Below are positions 25,510 through 35,479 of a stretch of DNA of 64,000 bases, one piece after another. The position numbers were made by a program, and so were the translations under genes. The stretch is from Idiomarina sp. (GTDB taxonomy: Bacteria > Pseudomonadota > Gammaproteobacteria > Enterobacterales > Alteromonadaceae): assembly GCA_020832105.1 (NCBI GenBank), contig JAFIFH010000070.1:62001-126000 (forward strand). Reading direction: 5' to 3'. Under the pieces are notes generated by a model. That model saw only the letters and a program-made list of their open reading frames with translations. It was not told where the DNA came from and did not search any database. Within the stretch, counting starts at the first letter, position 1. Each line of letters begins with the position of its first letter.

Positions 25510-27189
25510 ATGAAAAATCGCTATGCATGCTTAACGTTATTACCTTTTCTTGGGCTTCTCGCCTGCCATCCAGCTCAGGCCGAACCTGCTGAGCCAACCG
25601 CTTATAACCTGATGCTGGCGGGGGGCTCGATAAATCTATGCTCATCCATGTCATTGCGCCATTGCAAAACCGATGCGTGGCTCGACGCTGATATGCGCCA
25701 AGGCAATTATCTCTACCTCAGTGAGGAGCGCATGAACACGCTACCTCAAGCTTTAGAAATGTATGAATTTGATCGCGATATTGACGCGATAATGAAGCAT
25801 TTAGCCGCTATTGTTGCAGAAAATGAGGGTAAAAGAGTCATCTCCGGGCGCCGCTTCAGTACGCTTTTTCATGAACTGAGAGAGGACCCGGACGATTACC
25901 TCAGTGACCGCAACTGGTACTTGTTAACGGACTACCTTGAGCTGCCCCAGGACGCTACGGAAGTTGTCAATTTTGCCCAGGCCGCGGTGCCTTATGGCAA
26001 CGACATCATGACCAGCTTTGTGCAGATGGCACAGCAGGCGAGAAGCCAACGAGAAGAACCAGACACCAACTCGCAGGAGCCACCCCTTATTCTGGTTGTC
26101 ACCGCATCCGCCCGTGACAGCTATGAAGCGATTAATTTTTACCAGGGTGCATTTGCCGAGGCCGGCGCCAAGGCTCAATGGTTGCCGGTGGACGCCCCTA
26201 TGCATCACGCGATGCAAGCCGGTTCATGTGATCAGTTGGCGAATTTTCAGGCTAAGGTCAGTCGCGCTTTTGACCGCCAACGTGTCTACCCGGAGTTCTG
26301 GCAGACGCAAATAGACACATGCCAAAACCCACAGTCCATTGAAGCGCTCATTGCACAGGCAGATGGCATTTTTATCAACGGTGGGGATCAAAGCCTGACC
26401 CGGCAAGCCTTCATCACCGAGCAAGGCGAGCCCGCTGCATGGTTAACCCAGATTCAGCAACGCTTGCAAGCAGGAACGCTGGCTGTGGGTGGCACTAGTG
26501 CGGGCAGTGCGGTGCAGCCGTCAGCAGCCATGATCAGCAATGGTGCAAGTCATATGGCCATCGGCCAGCGCGCTCAAGACGTGCCACCGCCTGACCGGGA
26601 CTGTGGCATGCTCAATAACTGCGGTAAGGAGCTACGCCCCCACTCGCTCACATACCAAAGCGCGGGAGGGCTTGGTGTGTATCCTTTCGGGTTGGTTGAC
26701 ACGCACTTTTCTGAGCGCCAGCGTCAGGCTCGTATTATTGCGCTAGGTGCAGATACCAATACGGCCCAGGCTACCGGGGTAGATGAAACCACAGCGCTGA
26801 TCATACATACGCAAAGTGGTGCATTTGAAATCATTGGTCGCCACGGCGTGTTCTTTGCCCGGGATATGCAACGACGGTCGTTCTGGACACGTGCCGTGGA
26901 TGCCACAATCACCTACGCACTAAGCGGGAGTCGCGGCGTTCTTAGTGATGATGGTCTGGATAAACTGGAGTTTAGCGACACACCCCGTGAGCGAGCGCCG
27001 TTCTATCGCAATGAGCTAAGCTCGGGTATTTATTTCGTCGAAGGGCTAGACGCCTGGTGCGCAGGGGGCGCTGAACGCTTTCAAAAAAGTTATGAAAAGA
27101 CTCGCCTGAAGCCAACTGAGGATACCCGTAAACTAGCTCATGCACATGGCTGCCAGGTGGAAAACTTACCGGTCAGCTTTAGTTTGTAA
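25510..27189 (+). CDS. Exported cyanophycinase-like peptidase (family S51)
   Basis: 559 residues from the ATG at 25510, five bases after AAGG; an upstream TTG is less likely. The N-terminus is a signal peptide with either cleavage at AQA-EP or a lipobox-like LLAC. S51 hallmarks: GIFINGGDQ (about 286-293), nucleophile S330 in GGTSAGSA, H399 in VDTHF and E426 in GVDETTAL; the 27-residue spacing from His to Glu equals that in Synechocystis cyanophycinase. Residues about 40-190 and the long stretch before the GGDQ motif are larger than in CphB. Cyanophycinase releases beta-Asp-Arg dipeptides. Divergent from receptor, transporter and isoaspartyl dipeptidase genes. Confidence 0.85.
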   Translation: MKNRYACLTLLPFLGLLACHPAQAEPAEPTAYNLMLAGGSINLCSSMSLRHCKTDAWLDADMRQGNYLYLSEERMNTLPQALEMYEFDRDIDAIMKHLAAIVAENEGKRVISGRRFSTLFHELREDPDDYLSDRNWYLLTDYLELPQDATEVVNFAQAAVPYGNDIMTSFVQMAQQARSQREEPDTNSQEPPLILVVTASARDSYEAINFYQGAFAEAGAKAQWLPVDAPMHHAMQAGSCDQLANFQAKVSRAFDRQRVYPEFWQTQIDTCQNPQSIEALIAQADGIFINGGDQSLTRQAFITEQGEPAAWLTQIQQRLQAGTLAVGGTSAGSAVQPSAAMISNGASHMAIGQRAQDVPPPDRDCGMLNNCGKELRPHSLTYQSAGGLGVYPFGLVDTHFSERQRQARIIALGADTNTAQATGVDETTALIIHTQSGAFEIIGRHGVFFARDMQRRSFWTRAVDATITYALSGSRGVLSDDGLDKLEFSDTPRERAPFYRNELSSGIYFVEGLDAWCAGGAERFQKSYEKTRLKPTEDTRKLAHAHGCQVENLPVSFSL

Positions 27190-28101
27190 CCCACACTGGC
27201 GACGTGGACCTGACAGCTTCGTCGCCAGAAAATCTACCACCAGCCGCACCTTGGGTGACAAGTGGCGATTTTGTGGATACAGCGCCCAAATGCCATCATC
27301 TGTGGCGCTGTAGTCGCTTAGCACCGACATTAAGCGCCCTTGCGCAAGATCATCGGCAACGTAATAATCGGGCAATTGGGCCAGGCCTAGCCCCTTGCGC
27401 GCAGCATCCAGTAAGGCAACGCCACTATTACAGCGCCAGCGGCTCTGTGGCTTGATCGAAATGGCTTCCGTCGCTGTTGCCCGCGGTGTTCGCTGCGGGG
27501 CAGTTAAACGCCAGTTGTCTGCGGTACCGGAGAGTAACTTATGATCCTGCAGACATGCGGGTGAAACGGGCCTGCCATGGCGGGCAAAATACCCCGCACT
27601 TCCAACGATATAGTGATGCCGGTAACCCAGGCGTCTGGCAACCATGCTCGAATCGTCCAAATGCCCGAGGCGAATGGCTAGATCGAAGCGACCTTCGATT
27701 AAATCTACGCGCTTATTGGTAAGCTCTAAATCCAACTCGATGTCAGGATGCTGCGATAAGAAATCGTTTAGTAGCGGTGCCACCATCGTTTCACCGTAAA
27801 AAACTGGTGCGGTCATGCGCAATCTGCCCTGCGGGCTTTGCTGCAAATTGCCCATCGCCCGATTGGCGTCGTCGAGCCCCTGCACCAGATGCTGACAATG
27901 CTGCAGGTAAAGCTGCCCCTCTTCGGTTAAGCGCACCTGGCGGGTGGAGCGATAAAACAAGCGCACCTGCAAACGACGCTCCAACTCACTGACATTTCGA
28001 CTCACCTGGGCCACTGACATACCCAGCCACTCGGCAGCTGCGGTGAAGCTGGTATACTCAGCCACGGCGACGAATTCGCTGATTCCTTGCCACTGTTTCA
28101 T
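27166..28101 (-). CDS. LysR-family regulator, probably of adhC-fghA
   Basis: 311 residues. N-terminal winged helix (AAEWLGMSVAQVSRNVSELE), then a LysR effector domain. It is divergent from adhC across 186 bases, the usual arrangement of the LysR regulator of glutathione-dependent formaldehyde oxidation in gammaproteobacteria. Its 3' end overlaps the convergent cyanophycinase-like gene by 24 bases, so regulation of that gene is possible but less likely. Confidence 0.92.
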   Translation of the reverse strand: MKQWQGISEFVAVAEYTSFTAAAEWLGMSVAQVSRNVSELERRLQVRLFYRSTRQVRLTEEGQLYLQHCQHLVQGLDDANRAMGNLQQSPQGRLRMTAPVFYGETMVAPLLNDFLSQHPDIELDLELTNKRVDLIEGRFDLAIRLGHLDDSSMVARRLGYRHHYIVGSAGYFARHGRPVSPACLQDHKLLSGTADNWRLTAPQRTPRATATEAISIKPQSRWRCNSGVALLDAARKGLGLAQLPDYYVADDLAQGRLMSVLSDYSATDDGIWALYPQNRHLSPKVRLVVDFLATKLSGPRRQCGLQTKADR

Positions 28102-28200
28102 TGAATGTCACCCCATCACTGATCAAGACCTATGATTATTGCATATATACAAAGGTGATTTGCATTTTACCCTGATTATCTCTTATCAATGAATAATTAG

Positions 28201-29412
<1,212 letters not shown>

Positions 29413-29463
29413 ACACTTCGATACATAAAAGTGTGTGATGACCGCTAAACAAGGAGCTGCAGT

Positions 29464-30306
29464 ATGACCGAAGCATTGCAAAAAGTGAGCGAGCAGCTGG
29501 CCTTTGGGGGCCAGCAAATCCGCTTTAAACATAGCTCAGAGGTACTTAACTGCGAGATGCAATTCTCAGTGTACCTGCCGCCGCAGGCGCAGCAAGGTGC
29601 GGTACCTGCGGTGTACTGGCTATCCGGGCTTACCTGTAATGATGAAAATTTTTCCAGTAAAGCCGGTGCCCAGCGCGTGGCTGCGGAACTTGGTCTGGCG
29701 CTGATTGTGCCCGATACCAGTCCGCGCGGTGAAGGCGTAGCCGACGACCCTGAAGGTGCCTATGATCTGGGTCTTGGTGCAGGGTTTTACGTCAATGCGA
29801 CCCAGGATCCGTGGAAAAAGCACTACCAGATGTATGATTATATCGCCAAAGAACTGCCGCGCTTGGTGGAAGCGAATTTGCCGGTGAATCAGGACCGTGC
29901 CATTAGTGGTCACTCCATGGGCGGACACGGCGCTTTGGTGATTGGCCTGCGCGAGAGCTTGTTTAGTTCGATTTCCGCATTTTCGCCGATTTGTCACCCC
30001 ACGGATTGCCCCTGGGGGCATAAAGCATTTGCCAATTACCTGGGAGAAGACAAGGCATTATGGCGTGCGTATGACGCCAGCCTGCTTTTACAGGAACGTG
30101 ATGAAACGCCGCCGATTCTGGTGGATCAGGGCACCGCAGATAACTTTCTTGAGCAGCAGCTGGGCACTGAGGCACTGATTAATGCCAATAAAATCAGCGG
30201 TAATGGTGCGCAAATTCGTTATCAGCAAGGCTATGATCATAGCTACTACTTTATCGCCACTTTTATCGAAGAACATCTGCGCTTTCATGCGCGTAACCTG
30301 CGCTAA
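29464..30306 (+). CDS. fghA: S-formylglutathione hydrolase
   Basis: 280 residues (typical 277-285), AAGGAG seven bases before the ATG. Esterase-D fold: YWLSGLTCNDENFSSKAG near the start, nucleophile elbow SGHSMGGHGAL, and the late GYDHSYYFIATFIEEH with the catalytic histidine. Hydrolyses S-formylglutathione to formate and glutathione, step two after AdhC. Confidence 0.98.
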   Translation: MTEALQKVSEQLAFGGQQIRFKHSSEVLNCEMQFSVYLPPQAQQGAVPAVYWLSGLTCNDENFSSKAGAQRVAAELGLALIVPDTSPRGEGVADDPEGAYDLGLGAGFYVNATQDPWKKHYQMYDYIAKELPRLVEANLPVNQDRAISGHSMGGHGALVIGLRESLFSSISAFSPICHPTDCPWGHKAFANYLGEDKALWRAYDASLLLQERDETPPILVDQGTADNFLEQQLGTEALINANKISGNGAQIRYQQGYDHSYYFIATFIEEHLRFHARNLR

Positions 30307-30353
30307 TTGCCACAGCCATAGCCATTGCCAATAAGGTTTCAACGATAAAACGA

Positions 30354-30386
30354 AAAGGCCCACCCGGTTATCCCCGGTGGGCCTTT
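30354..30386. terminator. Bidirectional terminator between fghA and yajQ
   Basis: Arms AAAGGCCCACC (30354-30364) and GGTGGGCCTTT (30376-30386) are perfect complements with an 11-base loop and A/T ends on both strands. It lies between convergent fghA and yajQ. Confidence 0.8.
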
Positions 30387-30437
30387 CTTATCATCCAGCC
30401 GTGGTCAGTCAGATCAGCAAGGCATTTAGCTACACGA

Positions 30438-30923
30438 CTAATCGCGAAAGTTCTCATACTGCAAAGGCAGCTCAATATCACTGCTTTTGAGTAGCGCGAT
30501 AGCATCTTGCAGGTCGTCCCGTTTTTTCCCGGTGACCCGCACTTTTTCGCCCTGAATCGAAGCCTGAACCTTAATTTTAGCGTCTTTCAGCTTTTTAATG
30601 ATTTGCTTGGCAAGAGGTTGCTCTATCCCTTGCTTGAAATTCACGTGGTAGCTGTACATTTTACCACTGTGCACGGGTTCATCTTCCATCTCAACGCCTG
30701 CCATGGAAATCCCGCGGCGGGTACAGTTGTTACGTAATATCTCAAGTAGCTGACTCAGCTGAAAATCTGACTCTGTGGTCAGCGTCACGGTGAGTTCTTT
30801 CAACTCAATAGACGCTTCAATGCCACGAAAATCAAACCTTGTGGTCAGCTCCCGTGCAGCGTTGTCTACTGCGTTGCGTAATTCCACCTGATCAATCTCA
30901 GACACAATATCAAAACTCGGCAT
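30438..30923 (-). CDS. yajQ: YajQ family nucleotide-binding protein
   Basis: 161 residues, the usual family size (163 in E. coli). Starts with [11 protein letters not shown] and carries TRFDFRG and [13 protein letters not shown], all YajQ (UPF0234) signatures. Two ferredoxin-like domains bind nucleotides; in Xanthomonas and Pseudomonas homologues bind cyclic di-GMP. Alone on its transcript. Confidence 0.97.
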   Translation of the reverse strand: MPSFDIVSEIDQVELRNAVDNAARELTTRFDFRGIEASIELKELTVTLTTESDFQLSQLLEILRNNCTRRGISMAGVEMEDEPVHSGKMYSYHVNFKQGIEQPLAKQIIKKLKDAKIKVQASIQGEKVRVTGKKRDDLQDAIALLKSSDIELPLQYENFRD

Positions 30924-31008
30924 AAAACTTCCTCAATCTACCGTTAATCAATGCTTGTAAGCATATCAGTTTTCCAGACTTTCGACAGTGCTGAAGCGGT
31001 GTAGCGCT

Positions 31009-31950
31009 CTAATTCTCACCCCAGGCGTCGGAGAGTTCGCCGATCCCAGCTTCGCGCGCTGCGACTGGCATATGCTCCACCAGGAAGTCAATCAGCACCC
31101 GCACTGCCGGCAATAACCCTCGACGATGCGGATACACCAGGTGCATATTCCCCACCGGCAGACGCCAGGTTGGTAATACCGGCGCAAGCAAACCCTGCTC
31201 CACAAAATCACGGCATAAGTAGACTGGAATCGCGGCCATCCCCTGCCCCTGGCTGGCGGCTTCACGTAAGACCCAGAGATCATCGGTAATCAGGCGCGGT
31301 TGGTAACTCAGGTTCACGGTTTCACCGTGGCACGAGGTAAAGCCATACTGATAGCGGCCATGGGTATAGTGCATGGACAGTGACGGCCAGTTGACCAAAT
31401 CGGTAGGGTGAGCAGGCTCTCCACGCTGCGCGATAAACTGCGGGGCCGCAAATAAAGCTAAGGGTGAAGGCGCAAGCTGGCGCGCAATTAAAGAAGAATC
31501 TTCGATTGTGGACCGAACTCGTAGCGCAATATCAATTTGATCGTTAATCAGACTTACCGGCGAGTTGGTCACCACCAAATCTATCACCACGTCTGGGTAG
31601 TCCTGCATAAAGCGCGGTAGAATCTTCATTAACAAACTTTGACTCAAGATATGCGGTGAACTGATACGCACCCGCCCGCGTGGCTTCTCCTGCACAAACT
31701 GAGTGACCTGATCCGCTGCCTCCGCCGCCGCAACCAGGGTTTGGCAATGGACCAAGAAGGCGCGCCCAACATCGGTCACACTCAGCTTGCGGGTGGTGCG
31801 ATTGAGTAATCTGACCCCTTGCGCATGTTCAAGATCGCTAATCCTGCGACTCAGGGTACTTTTTGGCATCCCCAACGCCCGTGCTGCCTGACTAAAACTA
31901 CCGTGCTCCACCACATGGGCAAATAGTGCCAGATTCGTTAAATCCTGCAT
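31009..31950 (-). CDS. LysR-family regulator divergent from an azoreductase
   Basis: 313 residues from the ATG at 31950 (GAGG six bases upstream; a TTG four codons earlier is unlikely). Winged helix with SQAARALGMPKSTLSRRISDLE, then a LysR substrate domain of the AaeR/DsdC-like type. Divergent from the azoR-like gene across 147 bases that contain repeated sites, so it probably controls that gene in response to quinones or electrophiles. Confidence 0.93.
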   Translation of the reverse strand: MQDLTNLALFAHVVEHGSFSQAARALGMPKSTLSRRISDLEHAQGVRLLNRTTRKLSVTDVGRAFLVHCQTLVAAAEAADQVTQFVQEKPRGRVRISSPHILSQSLLMKILPRFMQDYPDVVIDLVVTNSPVSLINDQIDIALRVRSTIEDSSLIARQLAPSPLALFAAPQFIAQRGEPAHPTDLVNWPSLSMHYTHGRYQYGFTSCHGETVNLSYQPRLITDDLWVLREAASQGQGMAAIPVYLCRDFVEQGLLAPVLPTWRLPVGNMHLVYPHRRGLLPAVRVLIDFLVEHMPVAAREAGIGELSDAWGEN

Positions 31951-31970
31951 ACACCACCTCAATTAGCTCA

Positions 31971-32028
31971 TATATGGAACAGTGTATTCTGTTATAGCCG
32001 TCTAGTCATTTATTTGGAACATGTTAAT
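31971..32028. promoter_or_regulatory. Probable LysR operator region (two repeats 40 bp apart)
   Basis: TATATGGAACA (31971-31981) and TATTTGGAACA (32011-32021) are near-identical direct repeats exactly 40 bases apart, about four helix turns. The first continues into an inverted repeat AACAG-N6-CTGTT (31978-31993) and the second into AACATGTT (32018-32025). Placed between the divergent regulator and azoreductase. Confidence 0.5.
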
Positions 32029-32097
32029 CTCACTCCATCAAAATCGTTAGCCGCTTGAGTCGGCCTAACCGCAACAGTCGAAATAAGTGAGGTAAAC

Positions 32098-32709
32098 ATG
32101 AAAATATTACACGTGAATGCAGGTTTGTTTGGCGAGAACTCGGTATCTACACAACTAACCGCGAAATTAGTTGAGCGTTTAAAAGCTGACTACCCTGGCG
32201 CTGAAGTGGTTCGCCGTGATGTGGCAAGTACCCCTGTCAGTCACCTTGATGCTGAAATTCTGATGGCCGCCAGCACCGACGAAGCGTCACGCAGTGCGCG
32301 TCAAGTGGAAGAGCTGGCGATGACCGAGACCTTACTTGAAGAAGTGTTTGCTGCGGATATTCTAGTGATCGGTGCGCCGATGTATAATTTCACCATTCCA
32401 AGCCAATTGAAGGCATGGTTCGACCGCGTCGCTCAGGCGGGTCGTACATTCCGTTACACGGAAACTGGTCCTGAGGGTCTGCTCACAGACAAAAAGGCGT
32501 ACCTTGGTTCAGCTCGCGGTGGTTTTTATTCAGAAGGTGAAATGGCGGCACTGGATCACCAGGAAAGCTATCTCAAAACCATGCTGGGCTTTGTAGGTAT
32601 TAGTGACGTCACTATTGTTCGTGCGGAAGGTGTCAATATTAGTGACAGCCAGCGAGAAGAGTCTATTCAGGCAGCAAGCAAGAATATTGATGCCCTGGCA
32701 ATTGGCTGA
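32098..32709 (+). CDS. azoR: FMN-dependent NADH-azoreductase (AzoR family)
   Basis: 203 residues (E. coli AzoR 201), GAGG before the ATG. Flavodoxin-2 fold: FMN phosphate loop near GLFGENSVST, the PMYNFTIPSQLKAWFDRV segment and the YLGSARGGFYSEG region. Reduces azo dyes and quinones by two-electron transfer, protecting against thiol-reactive electrophiles. The gene is followed by a hairpin at 32729-32760. Confidence 0.95.
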   Translation: MKILHVNAGLFGENSVSTQLTAKLVERLKADYPGAEVVRRDVASTPVSHLDAEILMAASTDEASRSARQVEELAMTETLLEEVFAADILVIGAPMYNFTIPSQLKAWFDRVAQAGRTFRYTETGPEGLLTDKKAYLGSARGGFYSEGEMAALDHQESYLKTMLGFVGISDVTIVRAEGVNISDSQREESIQAASKNIDALAIG

Positions 32710-32728
32710 TTCAAGCGTTAAGCGACAA

Positions 32729-32760
32729 CTTGCGGATGTAACTGAGGTTATATCCGCAAG
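32729..32760. terminator. Hairpin between azoR and the small lipoprotein gene
   Basis: CTTGCGGAT (32729-32737) pairs perfectly with ATCCGCAAG (32752-32760), with extra inner pairing TAAC/GTTA. It separates convergent genes. No long T tract, so strength is uncertain. Confidence 0.5.
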
Positions 32761-32797
32761 CTGATCACTGAATACTGCTCACACTATGATGAATCGC

Positions 32798-33121
32798 CTA
32801 GAGATTATCTTCCATATCTTCAATCACTTCATCCGCTGTTTTACCGTGCAAACGTTGATAAATGGACCGCTCAATTTCTTCTTCGCTGAGACCCGCAGCG
32901 GTGCCATTCGCAAGCTCGTCAAACATAATCATCGCTAGCGCATCGGAAAAGTCAGCTTGCTGCTCGCCCTCCAAAGACTCCATCACTTGCTGAATGGAAG
33001 TTTCAAACGCATTTTCGTTGGAGAGATCGAGGGTTGGCTCGCTAGTGGCGCCAGAACACGCGACAAGCACCAGACAAGCGGCGATGACAAGCAGAAGTTT
33101 AGCTCGAAAGATTTGCAACAT
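32798..33121 (-). CDS. Small lipoprotein (DUF6694-like)
   Basis: 107 residues. Signal peptide with lipobox LVAC and cysteine at about residue 22, then an acidic, helical mature domain (LEGEQQADFSDALAMIMFDEL, HGKTADEVIEDMED). Looks like the DUF6694 family of gammaproteobacterial lipoproteins, whose role is unknown. It stands alone, convergent with azoR and divergent from the chemoreceptor. Confidence 0.8.
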   Translation of the reverse strand: MLQIFRAKLLLVIAACLVLVACSGATSEPTLDLSNENAFETSIQQVMESLEGEQQADFSDALAMIMFDELANGTAAGLSEEEIERSIYQRLHGKTADEVIEDMEDNL

Positions 33122-33319
33122 GATAACTACCTATTTGATTAAAAACGTCATCCAGTATACGCCGAGAAACCCGGCTGAACCATCCTACAAATCGTTTGAA
33201 TGATCACAATAACGCCATCCCAGCAAAATCTTTCTAATTTAGTGAACCTTTTATGTAAATATCACGTAAATTGACCGTCTATCAATAAATATAACCCTTT
33301 TGGACTATTAAGGCTTTTT

Positions 33320-34963
33320 ATGCGAATCGCTACCCGGCTCTACCTTGGCTTCGGCCTGATCCTTATTCTGATGCTTGGACTGACCATTTATGGCGTATTC
33401 CAGGTCACTCAGGTCGACCGAGCGCTCACCGAGGTGAACCAGCAAGATAGTGTGGAGCAGCGCCAGGCAATTAACTTTCGTGGTAGCGTCCACGATCGGG
33501 CCATCGCTATCCGTGATGCGGTACTTGAGCAGGACCGCAGCAACGCCCGAGTGCACTACCAAACCATTGATGAACTTGCAGAGTTCTATGCTGTTGCTGA
33601 ACGAGCACTGAATAATCTCTATGCGCAGCGCCCCCCAAGCAATGAAGAAAGTCGACTAATTACCAACATTGAGCGTATTGAACAAGTCACCCTGGCGCGC
33701 ACGGAGCGACTGCAAGGGCTGATCGACAGCCAGCAGCATAACGCCGCCCGGGCCATGTTACTCACCGAGGTCTCGCCGGCATATAGTGACTGGCTGGGTG
33801 CGATCAATGCGCTGATTGATTATCAGGAAACCAGCATTGCCGAACAAGTAGGTGGCGTGATCGAAGACACCAATGGATTCGCCATTGGCATGCTGGGTAT
33901 TACGCTGCTAGCTTTGATTATTGGCGGCCTGATTGCCTATACCACCGTGCAACGAATGGTCAAGACGATTGGCGGTGAACCTGAAGACGCACTTCGCCTG
34001 ATTGGCAAAATAGCCCGGGGCGATCTTTCGGTGGAGGTCAATACTAAGCACAAGCGTAGTATTATGGCCGCCGTGGGAAGCTTAGCCAAAGACCTGCGCA
34101 CGATGATTAACGATACCGCCGACGCCTCCAATCAGGTGGCCACGGCAGCCATGCAACTGGCACAAACGGCGCAACGTAACGAATCCTTGATCGCACAGCA
34201 GGAATCAGAGACAGACCAGGGTGCAGCTGCGATTGAACAAATGTCGATGACCGTGCAGGAAGTCGCTAGCCATACCGTGCAAGCCGCCGATGTCGCAAGT
34301 ATTGCTGAGCGCGAATTTGAGCAGGGTGAGCGCGAAGTGAATGCCAATCAGCTGGCAATCAATTCTCTCGCTGACGAAGTCGCCTCTGCTGCAGATGTGA
34401 TTGGCCAGCTGTCTAATGACGCAGGCGAAATTGGTACCGTTCTCGAAGTGATTCAAAGTATTGCTGAGCAAACCAACCTGCTGGCGCTCAATGCTGCCAT
34501 TGAAGCGGCGCGAGCCGGCGAGCATGGCCGTGGCTTTGCGGTGGTGGCGGACGAAGTGCGCAATCTTGCCACCCGCACCCAGGATTCAACACGTCAGATA
34601 GATGCCATTATTGAGCGGGTGCAGGCAGGTGCTGGGCAGGCTGTTGAAGTCATGAAGCGCGGCAATCAGCAGGCCACAACCAGTGTTGAGCAGGCTCGTC
34701 GTACCGGTGAATCGTTACAGACGATTAATCAGTCGGTCACCCGCCTTAACGATATGAACGCTCAAATTGCGACTGCTGCTGAAGAACAGTCGGCGGTTGC
34801 CAATGAAATCAATCAGAACTTTAGCCGCATTATGCAAACCGCCTCAGCATCTTCACACGGCGCGCGCGAGGTGAGTGAAGCATCGGCAAGTCTTGAGGCA
34901 TTAGCCCATTCATTGCAAAATAGCGTGGCGAAGTTTCAAATCAAAGAGAGCGTAGCGGGCTAA
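33320..34963 (+). CDS. Methyl-accepting chemotaxis protein with four-helix-bundle sensor
   Basis: 547 residues. TM1 about 7-29, periplasmic 4HB_MCP-type sensor about 30-187, TM2 about 188-211, HAMP about 212-265, then the cytoplasmic signalling hairpin whose tip has [19 protein letters not shown] and [13 protein letters not shown]. No C-terminal CheR/CheB pentapeptide. Ligand unknown. The 3' end is 3 bases from the small hydrolase gene. No chemotaxis kinase is in the window. Confidence 0.96.
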   Translation: MRIATRLYLGFGLILILMLGLTIYGVFQVTQVDRALTEVNQQDSVEQRQAINFRGSVHDRAIAIRDAVLEQDRSNARVHYQTIDELAEFYAVAERALNNLYAQRPPSNEESRLITNIERIEQVTLARTERLQGLIDSQQHNAARAMLLTEVSPAYSDWLGAINALIDYQETSIAEQVGGVIEDTNGFAIGMLGITLLALIIGGLIAYTTVQRMVKTIGGEPEDALRLIGKIARGDLSVEVNTKHKRSIMAAVGSLAKDLRTMINDTADASNQVATAAMQLAQTAQRNESLIAQQESETDQGAAAIEQMSMTVQEVASHTVQAADVASIAEREFEQGEREVNANQLAINSLADEVASAADVIGQLSNDAGEIGTVLEVIQSIAEQTNLLALNAAIEAARAGEHGRGFAVVADEVRNLATRTQDSTRQIDAIIERVQAGAGQAVEVMKRGNQQATTSVEQARRTGESLQTINQSVTRLNDMNAQIATAAEEQSAVANEINQNFSRIMQTASASSHGAREVSEASASLEALAHSLQNSVAKFQIKESVAG

Positions 34964-34966
34964 TCT

Positions 34967-35473
34967 ATGTACCAGGTTATTTTTTCCCACGGCAAAGAAA
35001 GTGGCCCATGGGGAACCAAGATCAAGCGGCTGGCGGCAACCGCGCAAGCTCTCGGCTGCAGCGTGGAGAGTGTGGATTACACCGATACGATGGAGCCGGA
35101 TGTGCGCGCGGCTCGCCTTCAGCAGCATCTGCAGGGTCGTGACCTGGATAAAGTCATTTTGGTGGGCTCAAGCATGGGGGGTTACGTAACCCTGCAGGCA
35201 GCAAAAACGTCCCCGGTGCGTGCCGTCTTCGTGCTAGCACCGGCGATCTTTATGCCGGGCTATGAGCACACAGCCCCCAAGGAACGCATCGAAAACCTAA
35301 CGATTGTGCATGGCTGGAACGACGACATCATTCCGGTGGAGCACAGTATTCGCTTTGCCCACGAGCAGCACTGCACCCTCCACCTGGTGGACGATGACCA
35401 TCGTCTGGTCAACCGCTTAGCCGACATCGATGGCTGGTTTGGCAACTTTTTAAAGCCATTCATCAGCGGCTAA
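34967..35473 (+). CDS. Small alpha/beta-fold esterase (YqiA/RBBP9-like)
   Basis: 168 residues. HGKESGPWGTKI near the N-terminus, nucleophile elbow GSSMGG with S69, an aspartate in HGWNDDIIPVEH and histidine in DDDHRL complete a plausible triad. A compact cytosolic serine hydrolase of unknown substrate. It starts 3 bases after the chemoreceptor, so it is cotranscribed, though a shared role is not evident. Confidence 0.85.
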   Translation: MYQVIFSHGKESGPWGTKIKRLAATAQALGCSVESVDYTDTMEPDVRAARLQQHLQGRDLDKVILVGSSMGGYVTLQAAKTSPVRAVFVLAPAIFMPGYEHTAPKERIENLTIVHGWNDDIIPVEHSIRFAHEQHCTLHLVDDDHRLVNRLADIDGWFGNFLKPFISG

Positions 35474-35479
35474 TTGGCG

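Noticed and set aside
33240-33319. Flagellar sigma-28 promoter before the chemoreceptor
   Set aside because: TAAATATC and GTCTATCA resemble the two elements, but the spacer is 13 instead of 11 and the -10 match is about five of eight.
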